A stretch of DNA of 64,000 bases from NCBI RefSeq assembly GCF_050632385.1, contig NZ_CP192599.1, positions 1,860,001 to 1,924,000 of the forward strand, in the 5' to 3' direction. Origin of the DNA: Humitalea sp050632385. GTDB lineage: Bacteria > Pseudomonadota > Alphaproteobacteria > Acetobacterales > Acetobacteraceae. The notes under the pieces were generated by a model. It ran no database searches and was not told the DNA's origin. It saw nothing but the letters and a program-made list of their open reading frames with translations. Made by a program: the position numbers and the translations under genes. The first letter of the stretch is position 1; each line of letters begins with the position of its first letter. Of the stretch, positions 41,982 through 50,649 are shown one piece after another.

Positions 41982-43172
41982 ATGACGCTCGACCCGCTGC
42001 AGACCCTGACGCTCGCCGCGGCGATCCTGTTGCTGGGCCGCTTCCTGAACGGGCGGATCGGCGTGCTGACGCGCTACAACATCCCGCAGCCGATCACCGG
42101 CGGGCTGGCTTTCGCCGTGCTGACCACGGTGCTGCACCTGGGGTTCGGCTTCGATATCGATGTTTCGGGCGGCTTGCGGGGGCCGCTGCTGCTGGCGTTC
42201 TTCGCGACGGTCGGGCTGTCGGCGGATCTTGGGCGTTTGCGGGCAGGCGGGCCGCGGCTGGTGTTGTTCCTGGCCTGCGTCGTGCCCTTCCTGGTGGTGC
42301 AGAACGTGGCCGGGGTCGGCATGGCGCTGATGTTGGACCAGCATCCGCTGATCGGGCTGCTCGCCGGCACGATCACCCTGGTCGGTGGCCATGGCACCGG
42401 GGCCGCCTATGCGCAGATTTTCTCCGATACCCATGCCTTGTCCGGCGTGGCGGGCATGGCGATGGCGGCGGCGACCTGCGGGCTGATCCTGGGCGGCGTG
42501 GTCGGCGGGCCTGTCGCGCAATACCTGCTGCGTGGGCGGCCGACCCTGGCTGAGGGCGGCGCGCAAACCAGCGCCGCTGGCCCTGGCGAAGCCGCCGAGG
42601 TCACCACCGAAAGCACCATCGTCACCGTCGCCCTGGTCATGTTCTGCCTGCTGGCGGGTGGCTGGCTCGCGGCGATGATGGCCGATGCGCCGGTGGCCCT
42701 GCCGGATTTCCTGTGGTGCCTGTTCTGCGGCGTGCTGCTGCGCAACCTGCTGGCCCCGGCGGTGCGGCTGCCGGTGAATGACGCGGCCGTCGACCTGGTC
42801 GGCGGGATCGCGCTGGCGCTGTTCCTGTCGATGACCATGACGACCTTGCGGCTGTGGGAACTGGCCGCACTGGCCGGGCCCTTGCTGGTGATCGTGGCGG
42901 TGCAGGCCGTGGTGGCGGTGCTCTATGCCGTGCTGGTCGTCTATCGCGTCATGGGCCGGAACTATGAAGCGGCGGTGATGTCTGCGGGGTTCCTCGGGTT
43001 CTCGATGGGCGCCACCGCGACGGCCATCGCCAATATGCAGGCGGTGGCGGGGCGTTATGGCGCAGCCCCCGTCGCCTTCCTGGTGGTGCCGCTGACCGGT
43101 GCCTTCTTCATCGACCTGGCCAATGCGCTGGTGCTGACCGGCGCGCTGGCGTTGCCGGTCTTTGGCGAATAG
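41982..43172 (+). CDS. gltS: GltS-family sodium/glutamate symporter
   Basis: A 396-residue inner-membrane carrier with about ten to twelve helices. Family hallmarks include YNIPQPITGGLAFA, LVGGHGTGAAYAQIFSD and the C-terminal GFLGFSMGATATAIANMQAV. It would import glutamate or a related dicarboxylic amino acid with Na+. The ATG at 41982 (GGAG upstream) is preferred over one at 41889, which would add a polar extension. The next gene, a TAXI receptor, starts 4 bp after the stop. Confidence 0.9.
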   Translation: MTLDPLQTLTLAAAILLLGRFLNGRIGVLTRYNIPQPITGGLAFAVLTTVLHLGFGFDIDVSGGLRGPLLLAFFATVGLSADLGRLRAGGPRLVLFLACVVPFLVVQNVAGVGMALMLDQHPLIGLLAGTITLVGGHGTGAAYAQIFSDTHALSGVAGMAMAAATCGLILGGVVGGPVAQYLLRGRPTLAEGGAQTSAAGPGEAAEVTTESTIVTVALVMFCLLAGGWLAAMMADAPVALPDFLWCLFCGVLLRNLLAPAVRLPVNDAAVDLVGGIALALFLSMTMTTLRLWELAALAGPLLVIVAVQAVVAVLYAVLVVYRVMGRNYEAAVMSAGFLGFSMGATATAIANMQAVAGRYGAAPVAFLVVPLTGAFFIDLANALVLTGALALPVFGE

Positions 43173-43176
43173 CGCG

Positions 43177-44604
43177 ATGCGGCACATCCTCCTCCTGCTG
43201 CTGGTCCTGCTGGGGGCGGTGCCGGCGGTGGCGCAGCCCGATGCGGTGGCGCTGTCCCGGATCCTGGCCAGCCGGATCGATGCCGCCGCCGGCCCCGGCC
43301 TGCTGGAGCTGAAGGATTTCCGCCGCATGGGGGACGCGCCCGATCCCGAGACGGGTGGCCGCATCATCTATGTCGCGACGCGCCTGCGGCTGGCCCGGGC
43401 GCATGATTTCGGCGGCTGGTCGGGCGGGACGTTGCAGGCACTGTCGGCCGCCCTGGGCGCCGGGCCGCGCGGCATCCGCGGGGTGGCGCGCGGCGGCAAT
43501 GCGGCCGGCGATCTGCTGCGCGCCAATGGCAGTATCCGCGTGAAGCGGAACGGCGATGTCTGGGTCGCGCTGGCCGGCGGTGCCGCCGCCGGCCGTCCGG
43601 CCGCGATGGAAGGGCCCGGTGGCCGTGCCGAACAATTGCTGACCGCGATCCAGACGGCCTTGACCGCGATTCCGCGCGCGACCGGCGGCCCGGCCTCGGT
43701 CGCGATCGAACAGGAACTGGCCCAGGCGTGGCGCAATATCGAGGGCCGCCTGGCCCGCATCGAACGCGGCCTGCCGCTGGCCGGTGGTGCCGCGGGGTCG
43801 GAATACGCGCGGCTGGCGGCGGCGCTGGCCGGCCTGCCGGCAACCCCCGACCGCCCGGCGATGACCGCCCTGCCGAGTGCCGGCAGCGTCGAGAACCTGC
43901 GGCTTTTGGCCGATGGCACCGCGCTGCTGGCGCTGGCCCAGGCCGATGTCGCGGGCCAGGCCTTTCGCGGTGAGGCAGGGGCCGCGATGCCGGGCCTGCG
44001 CGCCTTGGCCAGCCTCTTCCCCGAGGCCGTGCACGTCATCGTTCCCGCCGCATCGCCGCTGCGCCAGATGGCGGATCTGGCAGGCAGGCGCATCGGCGTC
44101 GGCATCGCGGGGTCGGGTGCGCGGGTGACGGCGGAAGCGGTGCTGGCAGCCTACGGCCTGACCGACGCCACACGCGTGCCGCTGGCGCCCGATGCGGTGG
44201 CGGCGGCCCTGGCCTCGGGCCAGGTCGCGGCGCATATCGCCGTCAGCCTGGCCCCCGCGCAGGCGGTGCTGCGGATCGCCGACACGGTGCCGCTGCGCCT
44301 GCTGCCGTTGGACCCCGACGCCGTCACACGTCTGGCGCCGCTGCTGCCCTTCAGCATTCCGGCCGGGGCCTATCCGGGGCTGGATGCGCCGCTGATGACC
44401 GCGGCGACCCCGGCGCTGCTGGTCGGCGATGCGGCCCTGACCACGGCCGAGGTCGGGGCGATCCTGACCGCCCTGTTCCGTGCCCCATCGCTGGCCGCGT
44501 TGGGCGGGCCGGCCGCGCTGCAGATCACCCCGGCCACGGCGCGCCAGGGGCTGACCCTGCCGCTGCATCCGGGGGCGGAGGCGTTTTTCGCGACGAATCG
44601 ATAG
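43177..44604 (+). CDS. TAXI-family (TRAP-associated) solute-binding protein with long N-terminal extension
   Basis: A 475-residue exported protein (signal MRHILLLLLVLLGAVPAVAQ). The second half matches the TAXI/NMT1 pattern: RALASLFPEAVHVIVPAASP, LAGRRIGVGIAGSGARVTAE and AAHIAVSLAPAQAVLRI. About 200 residues before it form an extra domain (LELKDFRRMGDAPDPETGG and onward) that ordinary TAXI receptors lack. TRAP membrane subunits are absent. The stop of the GltS-like gene is 4 bp upstream, so the receptor may be co-expressed with that carrier. Confidence 0.75.
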   Translation: MRHILLLLLVLLGAVPAVAQPDAVALSRILASRIDAAAGPGLLELKDFRRMGDAPDPETGGRIIYVATRLRLARAHDFGGWSGGTLQALSAALGAGPRGIRGVARGGNAAGDLLRANGSIRVKRNGDVWVALAGGAAAGRPAAMEGPGGRAEQLLTAIQTALTAIPRATGGPASVAIEQELAQAWRNIEGRLARIERGLPLAGGAAGSEYARLAAALAGLPATPDRPAMTALPSAGSVENLRLLADGTALLALAQADVAGQAFRGEAGAAMPGLRALASLFPEAVHVIVPAASPLRQMADLAGRRIGVGIAGSGARVTAEAVLAAYGLTDATRVPLAPDAVAAALASGQVAAHIAVSLAPAQAVLRIADTVPLRLLPLDPDAVTRLAPLLPFSIPAGAYPGLDAPLMTAATPALLVGDAALTTAEVGAILTALFRAPSLAALGGPAALQITPATARQGLTLPLHPGAEAFFATNR

Positions 44605-44673
44605 CCGCGGAAACCGGCGTTTAACCGAAACGGCCTGATGGTCGCCCCTGCAAACCATGCAGGAGACCTACCG

Positions 44674-45087
44674 ATGCGTCCCTCTCGGCACTCCGGCGCC
44701 CGGCCCCTCGGCGCTTTCGCGCTGCTTTTCGTGCTGAGCGGTTGCGCGGCACCGCCCGACGGCCGCATGGCCGCCAATGATTGCCTGCTCGGCGCGCTGG
44801 ATGACTGGCAGGTCGCCAGCCGGCTGATGCAGGGGGAGGAGACGGATGTCCCGGTCTTCAGCCGCCCCGGTCGCCCGCCCTTCATGGCGCAGACGATGTG
44901 CGGCCCCGGCACGATCCGGGTGGCCAGCACCACGCGCTCCGGCCGGGGCCGGATGGCGTCGATGGAAGGGCGCGGCCCCTTCTTCGCGTCGCCGGTGTCC
45001 CTGACGACGCGCTCCATGATTATCGATCCCAGCGTCGTGGAACCGCCCACGCTGCCGACGACAATGGTGGAACTGGCCAGTTACTGA
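44674..45087 (+). CDS. Small lipoprotein of unknown function
   Basis: A 137-residue protein with a lipoprotein signal (ALLFVLSGCAAPP) and an AGGAG ribosome-binding site. The mature part has ANDCLLGALDDWQVASRLMQ and TMCGPGTIRVASTTRSGRGR. Its two mature cysteines could pair. No family recognised; envelope location is predicted. Confidence 0.7.
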   Translation: MRPSRHSGARPLGAFALLFVLSGCAAPPDGRMAANDCLLGALDDWQVASRLMQGEETDVPVFSRPGRPPFMAQTMCGPGTIRVASTTRSGRGRMASMEGRGPFFASPVSLTTRSMIIDPSVVEPPTLPTTMVELASY

Positions 45088-45245
45088 ACATCATCTGATA
45101 TGTATTGAAAACCTATCAGTCGAGATCACTCAATCGTGCGTTGTTGTTTGTTGTTCCCGCCAAACCGGCGGCGTTAGCGTCCCGCGCGCGAAACGAGAAA
45201 GCGATTTTGCCGCGCAACTCGTTGAGCGAAAACGGGAGGACGCAG

Positions 45246-47345
45246 ATGACGTTGCCACCCAACGGGCCTCGCACACCCGCGCCGAAAACCCCGAAAGCCG
45301 CCAAGGAAGACCTGCTGCCCAATGCCGCGGCGGGACTGGATCCGGACCGGACGCCGCTGGGCGAGATGGCCGCGGGCCGCCTGGCGCGGCTGAGCGGCCT
45401 GGCGGTGGAAGACCTGGTCAAGCACCCGATCGCCGAACTCGCCGAGCGGCATCGCTTCCGCATCGACCCCGCGCTGTTCCTGTTTCGCCGGATCTGTGGC
45501 CGGGTGGTCAAGCGGGATCCGGCCAGCGGCGCCCTGCTGCCCGTGCCCTTCGCGACCGTGCATGTCGAGGACACCGATTGTCAGTTGCTCGGCTGGTTCC
45601 CGCCCGGCTGGCCCTATGGCTGGTACTTCCCGCTGAACTGCAAGCGGGAGGTGATCGCCACCACCAAGACCGACGCCTGCGGCCGGTTCTGCGTCTGGGT
45701 GCCGCGCTTCGATATCGACTGGGTGCTGCGTTGGCGGGCGCAACGCATCTGCTTCGACGTGATCTTCCGTCGCCCCAGCCTGGCCGACCTGCTGGACGAT
45801 CTGGACGGCATCCGCGTGCCGGAACTGATCCGCTGGCCGGAACCGCCGATCCCCAGGCCCGATCCGCCGCCGCTGCTGCGCGACGGCGGCTTCACCCTGC
45901 GCCGCGCCGCCGAGGTGATCGGGCGGGAGGCCGCCGACCTCCTGGCGCGCGCGGAATCCGCCAAGAGCTTTGGCGGGCCCTCCGGCGGCCTCGCGGCGCG
46001 CCTGGCCGCCACGCCGCTGCGCGCCTCGCCGCCGCCGCTGCCACAGGGGCTGGGCGATGTGGAGAAGGAGCAGGCGCCACGCCTGGCGCAGCGCCTGCCG
46101 GCCGAGTTGCTCAAGCAATTCCGCCCTGATCGCTGGATCGGCCCGTTCCGCCGCTGCACCACCGTGCTGCTGCCCGAATGGGTGCCGCTGCTGGACGTGC
46201 CGGACATCACCTTCCGCGTGACGCAGGATGTGAACGGCGATGGCACCGAGGATGTGATCTACAGCGAAGGCTACTTCGACGTCCGCTGGAATGCCGGCGC
46301 CATTCCCGATGTCACGCTGGAAGCCAGCCAGATCGCCATCGCCGGCGTGGCCTGCGACGTGCCGGCCGTCGCCTGCGGCAACGTGCCCGCGCTGACCTTC
46401 GCGGGGCTGATGCCGCTGATCAACCCGGCGGCGCCGGCCGTGCCCTACCACGACGGTGCGACCGGATATGGCAAGCGGGCGAACCGGCCACGCGCCTCGG
46501 GGCTGGATCCGGCGCGCCCGGCCGACTTTCCGCTGGCGCCGGCGACCGCACCCTATTGCGGCACCTTGCAGATCTATGGCTGCGCCGAGGTTGGCAACGC
46601 CGCCTTCTACAAGTTGCGCTACCGGCAGAACGCCGGGCCGCAGGTGGCCTTCACCGGGCTGACCTGGCCGCTGCACCGTATCGTCGGCGGCGCGCTGCAA
46701 ACCGTGTGGCAAGCGCCGGACGCGGCCGGCTGGTATCCGGTCCGCCCGCAGGCGGAGGGATGGCATCCATCGCGCCTGTTGTTGAACTGGCCGACCGGCA
46801 GTTTCGTCGACGGGCACTACGAGGTGACGATGGAGACCGGCAACGCCGCCAAGGCGGTGTTGCAAACGGCGGCACCGGTCGCCTTCCGGCTCGACAATTC
46901 GGCGCCGACCACGCAGTTCCTCGGGCTGCGCTGGCGGGTGGCGGGTGGGGCCTGGAGCCTGCCGCTCGAACTGATCTGCCCGGTCATCCGTCGCCCGGCG
47001 GGGGCCGATATCGAGATCGAGGTCCGCTGGCTGGCCTCGGCCACGCATATGCGTTCGGCCTTCCTGCGCGGCGGCGGCTGCGGCGGCAGCGCGCCGGTCC
47101 TGGCCTCCTCCGAGGCCAGCGCCGAGCATTGGCACACCTCGGCCGGCGACAATGCCGTCAGCCGCACGGCTGTCTTTGTTCTGCCGGGGTCGGCCTTGCA
47201 GGGGGCCTATTCCTTCTCGCTCGACGTCGCCTCGCGCGCCTTCAACCCGGCGGGTGGGGATGGTGGGTTCGAGGCGGATTGGTTCTACGACCCGGTGTAT
47301 ATCCACGTCGTGCCGTGGCTGCCGGTGGCGGTGGTGAACCTGTAG
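45246..47345 (+). CDS. Large protein of unknown function (699 residues)
   Basis: It has no signal peptide. The N-terminal part has EDLVKHPIAELAERHRFRID. A beta-rich, carboxypeptidase-regulatory-like segment follows (RICGRVVKRDPASGALLPVP, ATTKTDACGRFCVWVPRFDI). The rest is Trp/Pro/Gly-rich beta sequence with metal-like DVNGDGTEDVIYSEGYFDV and Cys-containing regions. I recognise no enzyme motif. A GGGAGG ribosome-binding site sets the start; an ATG at 45105 would add 47 unlikely residues. It may be a structural, cell-surface or secreted protein. Confidence 0.75.
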   Translation: MTLPPNGPRTPAPKTPKAAKEDLLPNAAAGLDPDRTPLGEMAAGRLARLSGLAVEDLVKHPIAELAERHRFRIDPALFLFRRICGRVVKRDPASGALLPVPFATVHVEDTDCQLLGWFPPGWPYGWYFPLNCKREVIATTKTDACGRFCVWVPRFDIDWVLRWRAQRICFDVIFRRPSLADLLDDLDGIRVPELIRWPEPPIPRPDPPPLLRDGGFTLRRAAEVIGREAADLLARAESAKSFGGPSGGLAARLAATPLRASPPPLPQGLGDVEKEQAPRLAQRLPAELLKQFRPDRWIGPFRRCTTVLLPEWVPLLDVPDITFRVTQDVNGDGTEDVIYSEGYFDVRWNAGAIPDVTLEASQIAIAGVACDVPAVACGNVPALTFAGLMPLINPAAPAVPYHDGATGYGKRANRPRASGLDPARPADFPLAPATAPYCGTLQIYGCAEVGNAAFYKLRYRQNAGPQVAFTGLTWPLHRIVGGALQTVWQAPDAAGWYPVRPQAEGWHPSRLLLNWPTGSFVDGHYEVTMETGNAAKAVLQTAAPVAFRLDNSAPTTQFLGLRWRVAGGAWSLPLELICPVIRRPAGADIEIEVRWLASATHMRSAFLRGGGCGGSAPVLASSEASAEHWHTSAGDNAVSRTAVFVLPGSALQGAYSFSLDVASRAFNPAGGDGGFEADWFYDPVYIHVVPWLPVAVVNL

Positions 47346-47368
47346 CGGCGAGGGGCCGGTGGCGCGCG

Positions 47369-49462
47369 TTACCCGCGCTTGCGCGCCACCAGCATCACAT
47401 CCATCGGCGATGCGCTTGCCGGCATCGGCTTGAACCAAACCGCGACCCGTCCGGCCAGATAGGCCAGGACCAGGCCGAAATGCCAGGACCAGCGGGACTG
47501 GAACCAGGGTCCGTGCTCGCCCGGCTTCACCGGCGACAGCCGCGCCATCCAATGGATGATGCCCTGGTGGATCGTCGGCGGCAGCGGCCGGGCCTGGACG
47601 ACATCGGCCCCGATCGCCCCGGCCAGCGCCGCCATGGCGGGTTCGGACCACCAGGTGACGTGGTGCGGCGGCGCGTTCAGCGCGAAATTCGGCACCCGTG
47701 TCAGGGTCGAGGGCCAGAGGGGCGCGACCAGGATCAGCAGTCCCCCCGGCTTCAGGCAGGCCAGCATCTGCGCGGCCATGGCGCGCGGGTCGGTGACATG
47801 TTCGATCACCTGGAAGGCGCAGACCACGTCATACCGCCCGGCCGCCGTCACGGCGTGGTCCGGCAGCGTGTCGGTGCAGATCTCCACCCCCTGGGGCAGG
47901 TCGTAGTGGCTGGCATAGGGTTCGAGGCCGATGTAGCGCGCATGCCCCACATGGCGTGAGAAACTGGCCGTCCCGGCGCCGACATCCAGCACCAGGGCGC
48001 CGGGCGGGACCAGGGTCGCTGCCTCAAGGAATTCCACGCGGGCGGCCGAATCATGCGCCAGGGTCTCGTGGAAGGCCCAGCGCTTGTAGAGCGAGCCGTA
48101 GAACGCCTGGTCGCCCACCATCGGGGGCGAGAAGAACACCAGCCCGCAGGGCGCGCGCCACAGCCCGTAGCGGGTGCCATCGCGCGGAATGGGGCTGGCG
48201 GTGACACCGAAGGTCAGCCGCCACAGATCGTTCAGGAAGCGCCCGGTGACCGATTGGACGAAGACCGCGCCGGCGTCACCGGTCACGGGGCAGGGGGGCG
48301 CCGGGGGCGCCGTGTCGCGGCGGATGACGCGCACCTTGTCGGGCCCATCGAGCGCATAGGTCACATGGCGCCAGGCAATACGGCGGCGTGGCCAGGCCCC
48401 CAGCATCAGCGCCAGGATGAGCCAGATGCAGACGGGCGCCGCCAGGGCGACCCAAAGCTGTGCCGAGCGATTGGCCGGGCTGTCGGGGGCCTCGATCACG
48501 CGGGCGAGGCGGTCGTTCAACCACCAGCGCAGCAGGCGGAAGCCCAGCAGCAGGACCAGCAGCCCGAGAGCGAGGGGCGAGGACACGGCCAGGATCAGCA
48601 GCGCGGCCCAACCCAGCGCGTCCAGCAGATTCACCGCCAGGGCCGTGCGCCACAGCCAGGGGCGGCACAAATGGATGATCTGCATCTGCCGCCGCATGAA
48701 GCCGGGCGTATCGGCCTCATAAGGCGTGGGCAGTTGCAGCACGAGGCGCGTCAGCACATGGATGCCCGCCCGCCGCGCCGCCGAGGCGATGGCCAGATCG
48801 TCCGACAAGGCGCCGTCGAGCACGTTGGGCAGGTCGAGCACGGCCAGCGCCTGGCGCGAAAACCCGAGCGACCCGCCCCAGACCAGCGCCAGCCGCTGCA
48901 ACCGCGGCAGGGTCGCCATGCAGCGGTCGAACCAGACGACGATCTGGGTCAGCGCCCCGGGGGCGACCGGGCAGGGCCAGCGATAGCCGGTGACGATGTG
49001 GTGGCGGCCACTCAGCAATGGCCCGGCCAGGGTCGAAAGCCACCAGGGCTGCGGCAGGATGTCACCGTCGAGCATCACCACCGCATCGTCCAGCGCATCG
49101 ACCTGGCGGAAGCCCGCGATCAGGTTCGTGCATTTCTGGCCACGCGTGTCGCTGGTTTCCGCCACCACCAGCCGCATCGGGAATGGCAGCAGCGCCGCGG
49201 CCGCGCTGGCCCTGGCGGCGGCCGGGTCATCGAGCGATTCCACCGCGACGATCAGCCGGCGCGGGCGCAACCGCTGTGCCGCGAGCGCCTGGAACAGGGC
49301 CTCCAGGCGCGGCACCGGCCCGGTCAGCGGCAGGATCAGCGTGACCTGGCCGGCAACGTCGCGCGTGTCCTGGCGCACGCGCAGCGCATGCAGCAGGCCG
49401 GCGGCCGCCATCAATGTGCCAAAAAGACCGGTCGCCGCCGCGGCGGCCCAGAGGAACAGCAT
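47369..49462 (-). CDS. Glycosyltransferase (GT21-like) fused to a SAM methyltransferase
   Basis: A 697-residue membrane protein. An N-terminal helix (2-25) leads into a GT2/GT21-type domain with VVMLDGDILPQPWW (metal-binding DxD) and GALSDDLAIASAARRAG, like ceramide glucosyltransferase or HpnI. Further membrane helices lie about residues 280-365. From about 440, a class I methyltransferase has LVLDVGAGTASFSRHVG and VVCAFQVIEHVTDPRAMAAQ. A glycolipid- or hopanoid-modifying role is plausible. The single frame is continuous, so this is a true fusion. The gene 3' of it on the plus strand is convergent. Confidence 0.85.
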   Translation of the reverse strand: MLFLWAAAAATGLFGTLMAAAGLLHALRVRQDTRDVAGQVTLILPLTGPVPRLEALFQALAAQRLRPRRLIVAVESLDDPAAARASAAAALLPFPMRLVVAETSDTRGQKCTNLIAGFRQVDALDDAVVMLDGDILPQPWWLSTLAGPLLSGRHHIVTGYRWPCPVAPGALTQIVVWFDRCMATLPRLQRLALVWGGSLGFSRQALAVLDLPNVLDGALSDDLAIASAARRAGIHVLTRLVLQLPTPYEADTPGFMRRQMQIIHLCRPWLWRTALAVNLLDALGWAALLILAVSSPLALGLLVLLLGFRLLRWWLNDRLARVIEAPDSPANRSAQLWVALAAPVCIWLILALMLGAWPRRRIAWRHVTYALDGPDKVRVIRRDTAPPAPPCPVTGDAGAVFVQSVTGRFLNDLWRLTFGVTASPIPRDGTRYGLWRAPCGLVFFSPPMVGDQAFYGSLYKRWAFHETLAHDSAARVEFLEAATLVPPGALVLDVGAGTASFSRHVGHARYIGLEPYASHYDLPQGVEICTDTLPDHAVTAAGRYDVVCAFQVIEHVTDPRAMAAQMLACLKPGGLLILVAPLWPSTLTRVPNFALNAPPHHVTWWSEPAMAALAGAIGADVVQARPLPPTIHQGIIHWMARLSPVKPGEHGPWFQSRWSWHFGLVLAYLAGRVAVWFKPMPASASPMDVMLVARKRG

Positions 49463-49470
49463 CCCCGGTG

Positions 49471-50544
49471 CTACATCCGGCCCTGGGCGACCCAGCGCGC
49501 GCCTTCGGCATCGGCCCCCGATGGCAAGGCCGCGCGCGGGTTGCGGGTGAAGGCCAGGATATCGTCGGTCACGACCTGCCGCTGGCGGTCACGCAGCAGG
49601 ATGTGCCAGCCCTCGCGATACAGCCCCACCCGGCCGCCGCCCTCGGCCGGCAGGCTGCGCAGGGTCGCGACCGTCGGCACCGGTTCGAAGACGCTGTCCC
49701 GCGCGCCGTATAGGAACAGGCTGGGCGCCGTGCAGCAGGTCGCGACCAGCGGCTTGGCGGCGCCATTCAGGTCCAGCAGGCCGGCCACGACATCGACACG
49801 GGTGGTTTTCAAGGTCAGCGGGTCGGCGTTGAAGCGTTCCAGCGTGTCGCTGTTGTCGGTCGCGATCATGGCTGGTGAGCCGGAGGACACGCCCAGGCGC
49901 GGGAACTGGAACATCGCCAGGCGGAAGGATGCGGCGGTCACCGGGTTCATGTCATCCAGCACCCAAAGCCCCGGCACCAGGAAGATCCAGCCATCGACCA
50001 GGCTGGACTCCCCGGCGGCGCGCAATTGCTCGGCGGCCAGCAGCGCGACATTGGCGCCCATGCTTTCGCCCAGAACGAACAGCGGCAGGTCGCTGTGCCG
50101 GGCACGGATCAGGCGGATGGCGGCGACCGCGTCGCTGACCAGCGCATCCTGCCCGGGCCAGATGCCGGGGCGCGGGTTGCGCGCATGGCCGCGCTGGTCG
50201 AAGGCGAAGATGTGCAGCCCGCCCTCGACCAGCGGCGGCGCGCTTTCGGCCATGAAGTTCGCGCCATGGTCGTTCAACCCGTGCAGCGCCAGCATGCGGG
50301 CCGTGGCGGGGCCTGTCGGCCGCCATTCATGGAAGGCGAGGTTCAACCCATCCGCGGTGCGCATCCGGTTCGCTTCCAGCGCCGGGGTGGTGACGGTGGG
50401 GCCCAGGCTGCCCGATTGCGGCGAACAGGCCGCGGCCAGCAACCCCAAACCCAGCAGCCCCAAACACAGCGCGCCGCGCCCGTTGCGGAGCGCTCGGCAT
50501 GCACCGGTTATCAGGGCGCCGAGTGCGCGATTGATACGGAGCAT
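49471..50544 (-). CDS. Lysophospholipase-like lipoprotein (alpha/beta hydrolase)
   Basis: A 357-residue protein with a lipoprotein-type signal (LLGLGLLAAACSPQS). The hydrolase core has MLALHGLNDHGANFM, FDQRGHARNPRPGIW and the nucleophile LFVLGESMGANVAL. The C-terminal GWHILLRDRQRQ supplies the catalytic His. It resembles monoacylglycerol lipase/lysophospholipase L2. It ends 8 bp before the glycosyltransferase-methyltransferase start on the same strand, so the two may work together on lipids. Confidence 0.85.
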   Translation of the reverse strand: MLRINRALGALITGACRALRNGRGALCLGLLGLGLLAAACSPQSGSLGPTVTTPALEANRMRTADGLNLAFHEWRPTGPATARMLALHGLNDHGANFMAESAPPLVEGGLHIFAFDQRGHARNPRPGIWPGQDALVSDAVAAIRLIRARHSDLPLFVLGESMGANVALLAAEQLRAAGESSLVDGWIFLVPGLWVLDDMNPVTAASFRLAMFQFPRLGVSSGSPAMIATDNSDTLERFNADPLTLKTTRVDVVAGLLDLNGAAKPLVATCCTAPSLFLYGARDSVFEPVPTVATLRSLPAEGGGRVGLYREGWHILLRDRQRQVVTDDILAFTRNPRAALPSGADAEGARWVAQGRM

Positions 50545-50649
50545 CTGGAAATCCCGTTTTTTTGTGCAGTGCACAGTCTGACGCATATGCATCATCTGAT
50601 CCATGCACAAAGTCGGGGGCACAAACCCGGGGGCACAAACCCGCGCGCT

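Noticed and set aside
45174..47651. An 825-codon minus-strand open frame opposite the unknown 699-residue gene
   Set aside because: The plus-strand frame has a ribosome-binding site and balanced composition, whereas the antisense product is Arg/Gln/His-rich without any motif.
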